59,544 nt of DNA from Desulforhopalus sp. (GCA_024710585.1 JANJUM010000044.1:1-59544), one strand, 5' to 3'; shown: positions 16,904 to 26,307, counted from the first letter of the stretch. Notes: generated by a model from the letters alone, not told the origin. A program made the numbers and translations.

Positions 16904-17776
16904 ATGAACGTGGCAGGCATCCTCTCCGCCGTACTGGCGGCCCTCTTCATGGGGACCATCGGCGTCTTCTCCCGCAAAACCGGGCTGCCGCCGGAGGTCA
17001 TCACCTTCTTCCGCCTGTTCTTCGGGGCCGGCTTCCTATCCCTCTTCCTCCTCGCCAGCGGCCGCCTCCACCTTCTGCGGCGGCGCCCCACCTGGCCGAT
17101 CCTCCTCAACGGCCTGATGCTCGCCGGCTTCATCGTCTTCTATATCGAGGCGATGAACCTGACCACCATGGCCAACGCCATCATGCTGCTCTACCTGGCG
17201 CCGCTGGCGGCGGCTGTGGTGGCCCACTTCTTCCTCGGGGAGCGCCTGACCCTCTCCGGGGCGCTCCTCATCGGCACCGCCCTGCTCGGCTTCGCCATGA
17301 TGATGGAGTTCCGTGTCGATTTCTCGGGCGGCGCTGAACACGGCAAGGGCCTCATGTTCGCCGTGGCCGGTCTGGCCTGCTATGCCGCCTTCATCCTCAT
17401 CAACCGCACCATCGACAGCGCCATCGATTGCTATAACCGCACTTTCTATCAGCTGACCGCCGGGGCCCTGTGCATGGTGCCGCTGCTGGCCAGCGACGTT
17501 GTGCCGATCAGCGCCAGCAACTGGCTGTGGCTGGCCGGAGCCGGCTTCTTCCCCGGTTTCCTCGCCATCTACCTGGCGGTGGTGGCCCTCGACAAACTGC
17601 CGGCGGCGACCTTCGGCACCCTCGCCTACCTCGAGCCGATCTTCGTCGTCTTCCTCGGCTGGGTGCTCTTCGCCGAGAAGCTCAACACCCTGCAGCTCTG
17701 CGGCTGTGCCCTGATCCTCGCCAGCGGCGTGGTCAAGGGCTATCTCGCCGGGCGGCCAGCCAAGGCTTTGCGCTGA
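16904..17776 (+). CDS. EamA family (DMT superfamily) transporter
   Basis: A 290-residue inner-membrane protein with ten predicted hydrophobic helices in two EamA repeats: residues about 5-130 (GILSAVLAALFMGTIGVFSR, AIMLLYLAPLAAAVVAHFFL with the typical GERLT following) and about 150-285 (GLMFAVAGLACYAAFILINR, FGTLAYLEPIFVVFLGWVLF, then AEKLNTLQ). These are hallmark positions of drug/metabolite exporters. The substrate is unknown. It sits 11 bases before the next glycosyltransferase gene and is probably co-transcribed with it. Confidence 0.92.
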   Translation: MNVAGILSAVLAALFMGTIGVFSRKTGLPPEVITFFRLFFGAGFLSLFLLASGRLHLLRRRPTWPILLNGLMLAGFIVFYIEAMNLTTMANAIMLLYLAPLAAAVVAHFFLGERLTLSGALLIGTALLGFAMMMEFRVDFSGGAEHGKGLMFAVAGLACYAAFILINRTIDSAIDCYNRTFYQLTAGALCMVPLLASDVVPISASNWLWLAGAGFFPGFLAIYLAVVALDKLPAATFGTLAYLEPIFVVFLGWVLFAEKLNTLQLCGCALILASGVVKGYLAGRPAKALR

Positions 17777-17787
17777 GGGGGCAAGGG

Positions 17788-18819
17788 ATGCGCATCCTCC
17801 ACGTCGCCAACTTCAACCTGCGCAAATACGGGGCCGACCTCTACGCCACCGACCGCAAGCTCAGCAACGGCCTCATCCGCTGCGGCCACCTGGTCTATGA
17901 TTTCAGCTACCGCGACGTCTGCCGCAACGAGTCGCCCCTGCGCACCACCCGCTTCGGCAGGGGGGGCCTGGCCAAAAAGCTCAAGCTCGCCTGTCGCCGC
18001 TTCAGGCCGCAGCTGCTGCTGCTCGGCCACAGCGAGCTCATCGAGGCGGAGACGCTGGCCGAGGTGCGCCGCGAGCATCCGGGGATGAAGATCGCCCTAT
18101 GGTATGTCGACGCCCTCTTCCACCGCCACAAGACGAGCCACCTCTTCGCGCGCCGACCCCACCTCGACGTCATCTTCGCCACCACCGGCGGCGAGCTCCT
18201 CGCCGAGCTGGCCGGGGATGGCTGCCGCGCCGCCTACTTCCCCAACCCGGTGGACCCCTCGGTGGAATGCCTGCGGGCCGACGAGAGCGGCGACTACGAC
18301 CACGACTTCATCTTCTGTGGCCGCGACGCCAACGACCCCGAACGCCAGCGCTTCATGGAGACCCTGGCCAGACGGGCCGGGGCGATGATGCGCTGCAGCT
18401 TCCGTGGCTGCCTCGGCAACGCGCCGCTCACCGGAGCCGACTACCTCGAGGCTCTCGGCCGCTCGCGCATGGCCCTCAACATCAGCCGCCGCAACGACGT
18501 CTTCCTTTACTCCTCCGACCGCCTGGCGCAGCTCCTCGGCAACGGGCTGCTCACCTTCTCGCCGCGGGTGCCGGGCCTCGACAGACTCTTTGGCGAGGAG
18601 CACCTGGTACACTTCGACGGCCTTGACGACCTCCTCGACAAACTCGCCCACTTCCACCGCCACGAGGACCAGCGCCGGGCCATCGCCCGGGCCGGTCGCC
18701 TGCAGGCCCACCGGGTGTGCGGCGTGGAGCGGGTCTGCCGCTTTATGCTGGAGACGGTCTTCGCGCTTCCCGCCAGCGACAGCTACCAGTGGGCGGACGA
18801 GGTCTACCCTTCGCCATGA
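17788..18819 (+). CDS. CgeB-like glycosyltransferase
   Basis: A 343-residue protein starting MRILHVANFNLRKYGADLY, with no membrane segment. The DUF3880-like N-terminal part (QLLLLGHSELIEAETLAEV, KIALWYVDALF, DVIFATTGGELL) and the Glyco_trans_1_2-like C-terminal part (MALNISRRNDVFLYSSDRLA, LLGNGLLTFSPRVPGLDRLF) have the layout of spore-maturation CgeB-type glycosyltransferases. These are GT-B enzymes found in flagellin, O-antigen and spore-coat decoration clusters. The start at 17788 follows a GAGGGGGCAAGG ribosome-binding region. The neighbours on both sides run in the same direction with short gaps. Confidence 0.8.
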   Translation: MRILHVANFNLRKYGADLYATDRKLSNGLIRCGHLVYDFSYRDVCRNESPLRTTRFGRGGLAKKLKLACRRFRPQLLLLGHSELIEAETLAEVRREHPGMKIALWYVDALFHRHKTSHLFARRPHLDVIFATTGGELLAELAGDGCRAAYFPNPVDPSVECLRADESGDYDHDFIFCGRDANDPERQRFMETLARRAGAMMRCSFRGCLGNAPLTGADYLEALGRSRMALNISRRNDVFLYSSDRLAQLLGNGLLTFSPRVPGLDRLFGEEHLVHFDGLDDLLDKLAHFHRHEDQRRAIARAGRLQAHRVCGVERVCRFMLETVFALPASDSYQWADEVYPSP

Positions 18820-18856
18820 GCGAAGCGACAAACAACTCAACCGACAGGACATCCCC

Positions 18857-19465
18857 GTGAAAATCCCCTTCCGCTGGCATGACTGGAGCAAGGTGAAGAA
18901 GACCGGACGCGGCTACACGCGGCGCGAGCTGACCGTCGTCGAACTGCTCCGCGAAGTCGCCCGGCGGCGGCAGCCACAGAGCTTTCTCAACATCGGCTTC
19001 CATGACTATCAGGACGTGCGGAACCGCTGGTGGATCGACATCTGCCGCGCCAACGACATCGACTGGCACATCCTCGAGGTCTACCGCCCCAATGTCGACA
19101 ACTTCCTCGCCCACGCCCCGGCCGCCGACCACCACCGTATCACCTGCGGCAACCTCCTCGACCTGGGACGCCTCTATCAACGCACCTTCGACGTCATCCT
19201 CCACTGGCACGGCCCGGAGCACCTGCGGCGCGAAGACTTCCTCGCCTGCCTGCCGCAGCTGCTCGCACACAGCCGCCTCATCACCATCCTCGGCTGCCCA
19301 GACGGCGAGGAAGAGCAGGGCCAGGCCTACGGCAACCCCTACGAGGAGCACCTCTCCTTCTGGCGCCGGGAGGAATTCGAGTCCCTCGGCTTCACCGTGC
19401 GGGCGGTGCGCGACAAGGCCCCCGGCCACCTCACCGCCTTTCGCCTCCACCCGGACAACGCATGA
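18857..19465 (+). CDS. Class I methyltransferase-like protein
   Basis: About 202 residues, starting at a GTG (18857) because no ATG in this frame precedes the conserved part. The fold elements are SFLNIGFHDYQDVRNRW (in the place of motif I, but without the GxGxG loop), IDWHILEVYRPNVDNF (acidic end of beta-2), RITCGNLLDL, then FDVILHWHGPEHL (motif-IV position, with the DVIxxxHxLEH pattern), and HSRLITILGCPDG. The pattern resembles small SAM-dependent methyltransferases in glycan clusters, but SAM binding is not certain because of the altered glycine loop. Its stop codon overlaps the start of the GT4 gene (ATGA), indicating translational coupling. Confidence 0.65.
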   Translation: MKIPFRWHDWSKVKKTGRGYTRRELTVVELLREVARRRQPQSFLNIGFHDYQDVRNRWWIDICRANDIDWHILEVYRPNVDNFLAHAPAADHHRITCGNLLDLGRLYQRTFDVILHWHGPEHLRREDFLACLPQLLAHSRLITILGCPDGEEEQGQAYGNPYEEHLSFWRREEFESLGFTVRAVRDKAPGHLTAFRLHPDNA

Positions 19466-20565
19466 ACATCCTCCTCCTCACCTTCGACTACCCGCCCACC
19501 CCGGGGGGCATCTCGGCCCATGTCCGCGAGCTGGCCAAGGCCTTCAGCGGGGCCGGCCACAAGGTCACCGTGGTCGCCCGGAGACGAAGGGGCGAGGACG
19601 CCCTGCTGCGCGAGCCGGGCTGGGAGGTGCACCGCGTGGCCCTGCGCTTCGCCGCGCCCCTCTACGGGCTGCAGCTGCGTGCCGCGGTGAAAAAGCTCCT
19701 GCCGCGGGTGGCCCCCGACCTCGTCCACATCCACGGCATGGGCCCGCTGGAGTGGTACGATATCACGCACCTGCCCCTGGTCTACACCAACCATACCTCG
19801 GGCTATCTCAAGCGCATCGCCAAGGGCGGCTGGCGGCGCATGTGGATGCTGAAGCGCCACTTCGCCAAGGTCGACCTCTTCCTCGCCCCAAGCCGCGAGC
19901 TGCTCGAGGTGCCCTTTGCCATCCGCGCCCGGCGCGAGTTCATCCCCAACGGCGTCGATGCCGACGCCTTCGTGCGCGACGAAGGACAGCGCCAGGCACT
20001 GCGGAGCAGGCTGGGCTATGGAGAAGAGGACAAGGTGGCCATCGTCACGCGACGGCTGGTGGACAAGAACGGGGTCATCTATCTGGCGCGGGCCTGCCGT
20101 TTCCTGGAAGACCGGCGGCTGCGCCTGCTGGTGATCGGCGACGGTCCGGAGCGGGCGGCGGTGGAAGCGGAGTTCCGCCGCCATATCGGCGACCGTGCCC
20201 TCTTCCTCGGCAACAAGCGGCATGAGGAAATCATCGCCTATTACGGCGCCGCCGACTTCTCCATCCTCCCCTCGCTGATGGAGGCCACCAGCATCAGCGG
20301 CCTCGAGGCCATGGCCGCCGGCCTGCCGCTGGTCGGCACCAGCGTCGGCGGCATCCCCGAGCTCATCCAGGACGGCGACAATGGCCTGCTCTGCCGCCCC
20401 GCCGACCCCGAGGATCTGGCGGAGAAGATCGCCCTGCTCCTCGGTTGCGACCTCCAGGCCATGGGGGCGAGATCGCGGCGCATGGTGGAGGAGCGCTTCG
20501 ACTGGCGCCAGATCGCCGCCGCCACCGTGCAGGCCTATGGCCATGTCTTCCGCGGCGGGCGCTGA
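19462..20565 (+). CDS. Family 4 glycosyltransferase
   Basis: A 367-residue GT-B enzyme. The N-terminal Glyco_transf_4 domain starts MNILLLTFDYPPTPGGIS with the acceptor-side PGGIS-AHVREL motif. DLVHIHGMGP and LVYTNHTSGYL follow, with the linker EFIPNGVDADAF. The C-terminal nucleotide-sugar domain has LVIGDGPERAAVE, FLGNKRHEEIIAYYGAADF, and the EX7E signature within LMEATSISGLEAMAAGLPLV then GTSVGGIPELI. Family knowledge says the enzyme transfers a hexose from an NDP-sugar, retaining configuration. The start overlaps the upstream methyltransferase-like gene by four bases. It is the last gene of the cluster and converges on the FKBP gene. Confidence 0.92.
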   Translation: MNILLLTFDYPPTPGGISAHVRELAKAFSGAGHKVTVVARRRRGEDALLREPGWEVHRVALRFAAPLYGLQLRAAVKKLLPRVAPDLVHIHGMGPLEWYDITHLPLVYTNHTSGYLKRIAKGGWRRMWMLKRHFAKVDLFLAPSRELLEVPFAIRARREFIPNGVDADAFVRDEGQRQALRSRLGYGEEDKVAIVTRRLVDKNGVIYLARACRFLEDRRLRLLVIGDGPERAAVEAEFRRHIGDRALFLGNKRHEEIIAYYGAADFSILPSLMEATSISGLEAMAAGLPLVGTSVGGIPELIQDGDNGLLCRPADPEDLAEKIALLLGCDLQAMGARSRRMVEERFDWRQIAAATVQAYGHVFRGGR

Positions 20566-20596
20566 TAAAGACGCCCGCGGGACGAGAGAGGGACGC

Positions 20597-21031
20597 TCAG
20601 GGCGTGGTGCAGTCGAGCACTTCGATGGTGAAGGTGAGATCCTTGCCGGCCAGCGGCGGATTGGCGTCGAGGGTGATGTGGGTCTTGCTGATGGCGGAGA
20701 CGACGACGCGAATCAGCTCGCCGTTCATCCCCCCCAACTCGAGGCGGGTGCCGACCTCGGCGTCGAGGTCGGGGGGCACCTGCTCGATGGGCACCTCCAT
20801 GACCATCTCCTCGTTTCGTGCGCCGTAGGCCTTGTCGACGGGGATCAGCACCGTCTTCTTCTCGCCGACCGTCATGCCCAGCAGGGCCTCGTCGAAGCCG
20901 GCGATGACCTGGCCGCTGCCAACGGTCACCGCCAGCGGCTCGCGCCCCACGGAGCTGTCGAAGACCGTGCCATCGGCCAGGGTTCCGGTATAATGCACCT
21001 TGACGCTGTCGCCTTTTCGTACCTGTGTCAT
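20597..21031 (-). CDS. FKBP-type peptidyl-prolyl cis-trans isomerase (SlyD-like)
   Basis: A 144-residue cytoplasmic isomerase. The start [20 protein letters not shown], then GTVFDSSVG, and [20 protein letters not shown], are FKBP signatures. The insert-in-flap domain is present around residues 68-120 ([27 protein letters not shown]), and [16 protein letters not shown] closes the FKBP domain, as in SlyD. The histidine-rich metal-binding tail of E. coli SlyD is absent. AGGAG lies just upstream of ATG 21031, which supports that start over 21163. It works as a folding helper for proline-limited proteins. Confidence 0.92.
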   Translation of the reverse strand: MTQVRKGDSVKVHYTGTLADGTVFDSSVGREPLAVTVGSGQVIAGFDEALLGMTVGEKKTVLIPVDKAYGARNEEMVMEVPIEQVPPDLDAEVGTRLELGGMNGELIRVVVSAISKTHITLDANPPLAGKDLTFTIEVLDCTTP

Positions 21032-21192
21032 ATCACTCCTGTTTCCGGCGATTCCGGATGGTTGCGTTGCGCCCGCGGCCGGCGGGCATACAGGCCCGCA
21101 CGCCACAGGGCGGACGCGGGCGGTTGGCGGCATGGCCGCCGGATTTTGCCTACAGGTAAACACTCTCGCCGCGATTGCAACCGGAGCGAACC

Positions 21193-22434
21193 ATGATCAA
21201 GAGACGAATCATAGTCGTCGGCGGCGGCGCCGCCGGATTGATGGCGGCCGGTCGCGCCGCCTCCCTGGGTGGCGAAGTGCTGCTGCTGGAGAAGATGGAG
21301 CGCACCGGCCGCAAGATCGGCATCAGCGGCAAGGGCCGCTGCAACCTCGGCAACACCGCGCCGCTAACGGAATTCCTTTCCCGCTTCGGGAAAAACGGCC
21401 GCTTCCTGCGCCAGTGCTTCCAGCGGTTTTTCACCCCGCAGCTGACCGCCTTTCTCGAGGAGCGCGGCCTGCCCCTGGTGGTGGAACGCGGCGGCCGCAT
21501 CTTCCCCCTCTCGGGTCGCGCGCTCGACGTGGTGCGGGTCCTCGCCGACTGGGTCAGGGAGTGCGGGGTGCAGGTGCGCCTCGACTGCCCGGTGGAGGAC
21601 ATCCTCGCCGCAGAAGGCCGCGTCGTCGGCGTGCGACTCTCTGGCAAGCGTATTGACGGCGACAGGGTCATCCTCGCCACCGGCGGCAAGTCCTATCCCC
21701 GCACCGGCTCGACTGGCGACGGCTATCGCATGGCGGCGGCCCTCGGCCACGGCATGGTGCCCACCCGGCCGGCCCTGGTGCCGCTGACCTGCCCGGACCC
21801 CGCGGTCGGCCTCATGGCCGGGCTGACGCTGCGCAACGTCGAGGTGCGGCTGCTGATTGACGGCAAGCGGGTGGACAAGCAGTTCGGAGAACTGGCCTTC
21901 ACCCCCTTCGGCGTCGGCGGGCCAACAGTGCTCACCCTGAGCGGCAAGGCGGTGGACGCCCTCGATCGCCGGCAACAGGTGGCGCTGTCCCTCGACCTCA
22001 AGCCAGCCCTCGACCATGCCCGGCTCGACCTCCGCCTGCAGCGCGATCTCGAAAGCCGCGGCGGCGAGGACATCGCCTCCATCCTGCGCGGTCTTCTCCC
22101 CAAAGAGATGGTCGGGCTGTGCCTTGCGGCCTGCGGCCTGCCTGCCGACATCGACACCCGCCGTTTTCCCGCCAACGGTCGCCGCCGCCTGACACAGTGG
22201 TTCAAGGACGTGCGCCTCGACATCGACGGCTATCGTTCCTTTGCCGAGGCCATCGTCACCGCCGGTGGCGTGCCGCTCAAGGAGATCGAGCCGCGCACCA
22301 TGGAATCACGCCTCGTCGCCGGGCTGTATATCGTCGGCGAGCTCCTCGACCTGCACGCCGACACCGGCGGCTACAACCTGCAGGCGGCCTTCTCGACCGG
22401 CTGGGTTGCCGGGGAGGCCGCCGCCACGGGCTGA
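21193..22434 (+). CDS. HI0933-like (YhiN family) FAD-dependent oxidoreductase
   Basis: A 413-residue flavoprotein. The dinucleotide-binding start [18 protein letters not shown] is followed by [20 protein letters not shown] and CNLGNTAPL, the characteristic HI0933 segment. [20 protein letters not shown] and the C-terminal FAD loop [20 protein letters not shown] are also present. The family is universally conserved in bacteria but of unproven physiological function; roles in tRNA or cofactor redox chemistry have been suggested. ATG 21193 with GGAG upstream is chosen over the TTG at 21175. It is transcribed divergently from the FKBP gene and converges with the protease gene. Confidence 0.93.
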   Translation: MIKRRIIVVGGGAAGLMAAGRAASLGGEVLLLEKMERTGRKIGISGKGRCNLGNTAPLTEFLSRFGKNGRFLRQCFQRFFTPQLTAFLEERGLPLVVERGGRIFPLSGRALDVVRVLADWVRECGVQVRLDCPVEDILAAEGRVVGVRLSGKRIDGDRVILATGGKSYPRTGSTGDGYRMAAALGHGMVPTRPALVPLTCPDPAVGLMAGLTLRNVEVRLLIDGKRVDKQFGELAFTPFGVGGPTVLTLSGKAVDALDRRQQVALSLDLKPALDHARLDLRLQRDLESRGGEDIASILRGLLPKEMVGLCLAACGLPADIDTRRFPANGRRRLTQWFKDVRLDIDGYRSFAEAIVTAGGVPLKEIEPRTMESRLVAGLYIVGELLDLHADTGGYNLQAAFSTGWVAGEAAATG

Positions 22435-22481
22435 GTCAAGGCAGCGACATCAGCCGCCCACTCGTTTCAGGCCCGCTTGTC

Positions 22482-23645
22482 TCAGAAGAGGGAGGAACGG
22501 AACTCCTCGAAGACCTTCTCGATGGGAATGGCGAAACCGATGCCTTCGGTATTGGTGAGCACCAGGGTCGTCACGCCGCGCGCGTAGCCCTGGTCGTCAA
22601 CAATCGGGCCGCCGCTGTTGCCGGGGTTGATGGCGGCATCGGTCTGCAGGAAGACCTGCCCGCCCTCCTCCTTGCGCACACGGTACCCGGAAAAGATGCC
22701 GGCGGTGACCGTGTGGCGCAGACCGACCGGGCTGCCGATGGCATAAACCTTGTCGCCCTGGTTGAGGCCATGGCCTGGGGGTGGCTTTTCGAGAGGGGTC
22801 GCCTGCACCGAGTAGAGCGACAGGAGGGCGAGGTCGTAGGTGGGGCTGACCAGCAGGTGATTGCCGGCATGGCTGGTGCCGTCGGCAAGGATGATCTTGA
22901 AGTCGGAGGGCTGCACCCTGCGGTCGACCTTCTCGAGGCGGCGCTCTTCGGCCTGCAAAAGCGGCAGGGCCTTGCTCAGCTCCTCCTCGTGGCGCTCGAT
23001 GATCATCGCCAGCTGGCTGCGCTGCGGCCCCTTGGGCATCTTGCGGTAGGTTTCTTTCCATTCGTCGATCTTCTGCCGCTCGAGATCGAAGAATCGGCGC
23101 CCTTTTTCGACCTTCTCGCGCAGTTCGGAGAGCTTTTTCTCGTCGAACTGCACGACGTGCTTGTTGGTGACGATATAGTTTTTGCTGACAAAGAACCCCG
23201 AGCCGGTGCCCCAGGGGGTTTCGATGGACACGGTGGCATTCTTGGCCCTGGCAACCGCGTTGCCCGAGGCCACCTCCACCCCCACGCCTGACGGGGCTGG
23301 AGCCGGTGCCTGTGGCAGGGGCTGGGCTGGCGGCACCTCCCGCGGCGGCGACGTGGCGGCCGGCGGCGCGGTGGGAGAGGCCTGCTGCGCCACCTGCGGG
23401 CCCATGGTCGTCACCGTGAAGTAATAGGTGCCCCCGGCCACCGCCACCACGAGAAGCAACGCGGCGAGGAGCAGCAGTCCCTTGCGCCCCCCCTGCGACG
23501 CAGACTGTTCGCCCTCCCGCTGCTGCCGTTGCCGCTCCTCTTCGCGCTGCCGTTCGAGGATTTTCTCGTAGCGGGCGAAAATAACCCCGCAGCGATCGCA
23601 CTCCACCGTATTGTTCTGTTCCTGATGGCATTTAGGGCAACGCAT
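22482..23645 (-). CDS. Zinc-ribbon, membrane-anchored trypsin-like serine protease
   Basis: A 387-residue protein. Residues 3-19 form a zinc ribbon (CPKC ... CDRCG), then a Glu/Gln/Arg-rich coil, one transmembrane helix (about 57-77, LLLLAALLLVVAVAGG) and a proline-rich linker. The chymotrypsin-fold domain starts near residue 125 with TVSIETPWGTGSGFFVSKN. The triad is His in TNKHVV, Asp in TYDLALL and Ser in NPGNSGGPI. A charged, coiled-coil-like insertion of about 90 residues (EKKLSELREKVEKG and onward) separates His from Asp. No PDZ domain follows, unlike DegP. The protease domain should face the periplasm and the zinc ribbon the cytoplasm. The target is unknown. Confidence 0.9.
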   Translation of the reverse strand: MRCPKCHQEQNNTVECDRCGVIFARYEKILERQREEERQRQQREGEQSASQGGRKGLLLLAALLLVVAVAGGTYYFTVTTMGPQVAQQASPTAPPAATSPPREVPPAQPLPQAPAPAPSGVGVEVASGNAVARAKNATVSIETPWGTGSGFFVSKNYIVTNKHVVQFDEKKLSELREKVEKGRRFFDLERQKIDEWKETYRKMPKGPQRSQLAMIIERHEEELSKALPLLQAEERRLEKVDRRVQPSDFKIILADGTSHAGNHLLVSPTYDLALLSLYSVQATPLEKPPPGHGLNQGDKVYAIGSPVGLRHTVTAGIFSGYRVRKEEGGQVFLQTDAAINPGNSGGPIVDDQGYARGVTTLVLTNTEGIGFAIPIEKVFEEFRSSLF

Positions 23646-23785
23646 CGCTTCTCCCGCCGGGAAATGGTTGTGGCTGATGTCTCGACAGCGCCGGGGTTTT
23701 GGGATATACTACTCACCAATGCCAATGTAATCAAGCAGGTACAGTCCCGTCTCAGTATTTTTACAGCCTCTCGGAGATCCGCCCC

Positions 23786-24205
23786 ATGCCCCTCGTCATC
23801 AGTCCGCGACTGTCCCTGCCCGACCATGAAGTAACCCTCGTCGCCATTCGCGCCCAGGGGGCGGGGGGACAGAACGTCAACAAGGTGGCCAGCGCCATCC
23901 ACCTGCGCTTCGACATCCTTGCCTCCTCGCTGCCCGAGGAGCTCAAGATGCGCCTTTTGGCCAGTCGCGACAGCCGCATCAGCGACGACGGCGTCCTGGT
24001 CATCAAGGCGCAGCAGTTCCGCACCCAGGACAAAAACCGCCTCGACGCCGTGGAGCGGCTCATCCGCGTCATCCGCCACGCCGCCATGACGCCGAAGAAG
24101 CGCACCCCGACCCGGCCCACGACCGCCTCGCGCCAGCGGCGCCTGACCGGCAAGACGCACCGCGGCCAGATCAAGAGCCAGCGCCGCCGCGTCGACGACG
24201 AGTGA
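23786..24205 (+). CDS. arfB: Peptidyl-tRNA hydrolase ArfB (alternative ribosome rescue)
   Basis: A 139-residue YaeJ/ArfB protein. It starts MPLVISPRLSLPDHEV, and the catalytic GGQ lies in AQGAGGQNVNKVASAIHLRF, characteristic of class-I release-factor-like domains. A basic tail (KRTPTRPTTASRQRRL, GKTHRGQIKSQRRR) inserts into the empty mRNA channel of stalled ribosomes in this family. Length matches the family (about 140). Function: hydrolyses peptidyl-tRNA on ribosomes stalled without a stop codon. ATG 23786 is the conserved start; longer upstream frames contain no family sequence. Confidence 0.95.
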   Translation: MPLVISPRLSLPDHEVTLVAIRAQGAGGQNVNKVASAIHLRFDILASSLPEELKMRLLASRDSRISDDGVLVIKAQQFRTQDKNRLDAVERLIRVIRHAAMTPKKRTPTRPTTASRQRRLTGKTHRGQIKSQRRRVDDE

Positions 24206-24517
24206 CGCCCTCCCTTTTATCAAGCAACGGAAAATCGAGGCCATAAAAAGATTGCATCTTTACCTGCGGCCTGGTATGAAGTCCGCTCTCATGCTTGTTG
24301 TGCGTGTCGGACCAGTCGCAGTGATACGACGGGCCGTCGAACCTCGCCCCAGGGCGACAGCGGCGGCGCGCTCCCCCCTCGTCAGTACAGGGTTATTGGG
24401 CAAATCTGGACGGACACCTCGTACGGCCCCATCAGGTGGCCGCCCCCTTTCCGGGCAGACTTTGCACCATACCGAGAAGTCCTTCTCTGGAATCAACCCT
24501 TTGCTACAGGTATTCGT
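24206..24517 (+). promoter_or_regulatory. Long upstream region of the DEAD-box helicase gene
   Basis: The 312 bases between arfB and the helicase gene have no convincing frame. They contain a short palindrome AAAGAT-TGC-ATCTTT (24247-24261) and GC-rich segments able to fold. Long, structured leaders are known for cold-shock RNA helicase genes such as deaD/csdA in other bacteria, so a regulated 5' leader is plausible here. No Shine-Dalgarno of normal strength precedes ATG 24518. Confidence 0.35.
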
Positions 24518-26296
24518 ATGTCTTTTTCCGATGACACCACCCCGTCTTTCGACGCCATGGGTCTGCCCCAGGCCCTCCTCCAGGCGGTAGCCGACGCCGG
24601 CTACGAGATTCCCACCCCCATTCAGGAACGGATGATTCCGCCGATGCTCGCCGGCCGCGACGTTATCGGCCAGGCGCAGACCGGCACCGGCAAGACCGCC
24701 GCCTTCGCCCTGCCGCTGCTCGCCCGGCTGGAACTCGGCCAACGGCCCGAGCCGCAGCTGCTGGTGCTTACCCCGACGAGGGAGCTGGCCCTGCAGGTGG
24801 CCGAGTCCTTCACCGCCTATGGGCGCCATCAGAAAGGGCTGGAGGTGCTGGCCATCTTCGGTGGCCAGGACTACGCCAGCCAGCTGCGCCGCCTGCAGCG
24901 CGGCGTGCAGGTGGTCATCGGCACCCCCGGCCGGGTCATGGACCATATGCGCCGCGGCACCCTGAAGACCGAGACGATCCATTCCCTGGTGCTCGACGAG
25001 GCCGACGAGATGCTCAAGATGGGCTTTCTCGACGATGTCTCGTGGATTCTCGAACAGCTCCCCAACCGCCGCCAGACGGCGCTGTTCTCGGCCACCATGC
25101 CCGACTCCATCCGCGCCATCGCCTCCACCTACCTCAAGGAGGCGGTGTCGGTGACCATCGGCAGCAAGACCGTCTCGGCGCAGACGGTCAACCAGCGCTG
25201 CCTGATCACCAACGGCCTCGCCGCCAAGCAGAGCGCGCTCGAAAAACTCCTCGAGGCCGAGCCCTGCGACGGCGTACTGGTCTTCGTGCGCACCAAACTG
25301 CAGACGGTGGAGCTGGCCGAGCACCTCGTCGCCCTCGGCCACGCCGCCGCCGCCCTCAACGGCGATATCCAGCAGAGCCAGCGCCTGCGCACCGTCGAGC
25401 AGCTCAAGGCGAAAAAGATCGACATCCTCGTCGCCACTGACGTCGCCGCCCGCGGCCTCGACGTCGAGCGCATCAGCCACGTCATCAACTACGACATCCC
25501 CTTCGACACCGAGTCCTATATCCACCGCATCGGCAGGACCGGGCGCGCCGGGCGCAGCGGCGAGGCCATCCTCTTCGTCAGCGGCCGCGAACGCCATCTG
25601 CTCAGGGCCATCGAGCAGGCTACCCGGCAGAAGATCACCATGGCCGAGCTGCCGACAGTGGCGACCATCAACGAGAGACGCATCGCCCTCTTCAAGGAAC
25701 GCATCACCCGAGCCCTGACCGCCGACACCAGCGTCTTCGAGAAACTGGTCGGCGAGTACCTGCGCGAGAACGAGGTGAGCGGCGAAAAGCTGGCGGCTGC
25801 CCTGGCGGCTATGGCCCAGGGCGAGCGGCCTCTGCTCCTCGCCGAGCCCGATCCGCTACCGGCCTCCGCGCGGTTGCGTCCGGTCGCTTCGCACAGCAGC
25901 CGTCCCTCCCGGACGCGGCATGCTGAAACTCAGTTGCCGCCGGAGCAGGGCATGGAGCGCTTCCGCATCGAGCTGGGCAGCGAACATGGCATCAAGCCGG
26001 GCAATATCGTCGGCGCCATCGCCAACGAGGCCGACATCAACAGCCGCCACATCGGCCGCATCGCCATCTACGACACCTACAGCACCGTCGACCTGCCCTA
26101 CGGCATGCCCGAACACATTCTCCGCCTGCTGCACAAGAGCCGGGTCGGCAGCAGGACCCTGCGCCTGCAGCGCTGCGGGGAAGAGGCCAGCCAGCAGCAG
26201 CCGCACCGCGCCGCGCCGCGGCCGCCGGCAGCGGCCAGGAAGGGCGGCGCGACCGCGGGGCGCAGGAAGGCGGCCGGCGGCCAGCGCCTGCAGTAA
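24518..26296 (+). CDS. deaD: DEAD-box ATP-dependent RNA helicase (DeaD/CsdA type)
   Basis: A 592-residue helicase. Motifs in order: Q motif (PTPIQERMIPPML), I AQTGTGKT, Ia PTRELALQ, GG, Ib TPGRVMDH, II DEAD in LVLDEADEML, III SAT, IV VLVFVRTK, V ATDVAARGLDVE, VI YIHRIGRTGRAGR. The C-terminal DbpA/CsdA RNA-binding domain is present around residues 480-555 (FRIELGSEHGIKPGNIVGAI, RHIGRIAIYDTYSTVDLP), followed by a basic Ala/Arg/Gly-rich tail, the usual DeaD layout. It acts in ribosome assembly and mRNA unwinding, particularly at low temperature. A long leader precedes the gene. The exonuclease gene follows after 11 bases, suggesting an RNA-processing operon. Confidence 0.95.
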   Translation: MSFSDDTTPSFDAMGLPQALLQAVADAGYEIPTPIQERMIPPMLAGRDVIGQAQTGTGKTAAFALPLLARLELGQRPEPQLLVLTPTRELALQVAESFTAYGRHQKGLEVLAIFGGQDYASQLRRLQRGVQVVIGTPGRVMDHMRRGTLKTETIHSLVLDEADEMLKMGFLDDVSWILEQLPNRRQTALFSATMPDSIRAIASTYLKEAVSVTIGSKTVSAQTVNQRCLITNGLAAKQSALEKLLEAEPCDGVLVFVRTKLQTVELAEHLVALGHAAAALNGDIQQSQRLRTVEQLKAKKIDILVATDVAARGLDVERISHVINYDIPFDTESYIHRIGRTGRAGRSGEAILFVSGRERHLLRAIEQATRQKITMAELPTVATINERRIALFKERITRALTADTSVFEKLVGEYLRENEVSGEKLAAALAAMAQGERPLLLAEPDPLPASARLRPVASHSSRPSRTRHAETQLPPEQGMERFRIELGSEHGIKPGNIVGAIANEADINSRHIGRIAIYDTYSTVDLPYGMPEHILRLLHKSRVGSRTLRLQRCGEEASQQQPHRAAPRPPAAARKGGATAGRRKAAGGQRLQ

Positions 26297-26307
26297 CACC
26301 TGCCACC

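Noticed and set aside
20555-20578. GC hairpin (GCGGGCG / CGCCCGC) between the GT4 and FKBP genes
   Set aside because: The stem is short, overlaps the GT4 stop codon, and no U-run follows on either strand; too weak to call a terminator.
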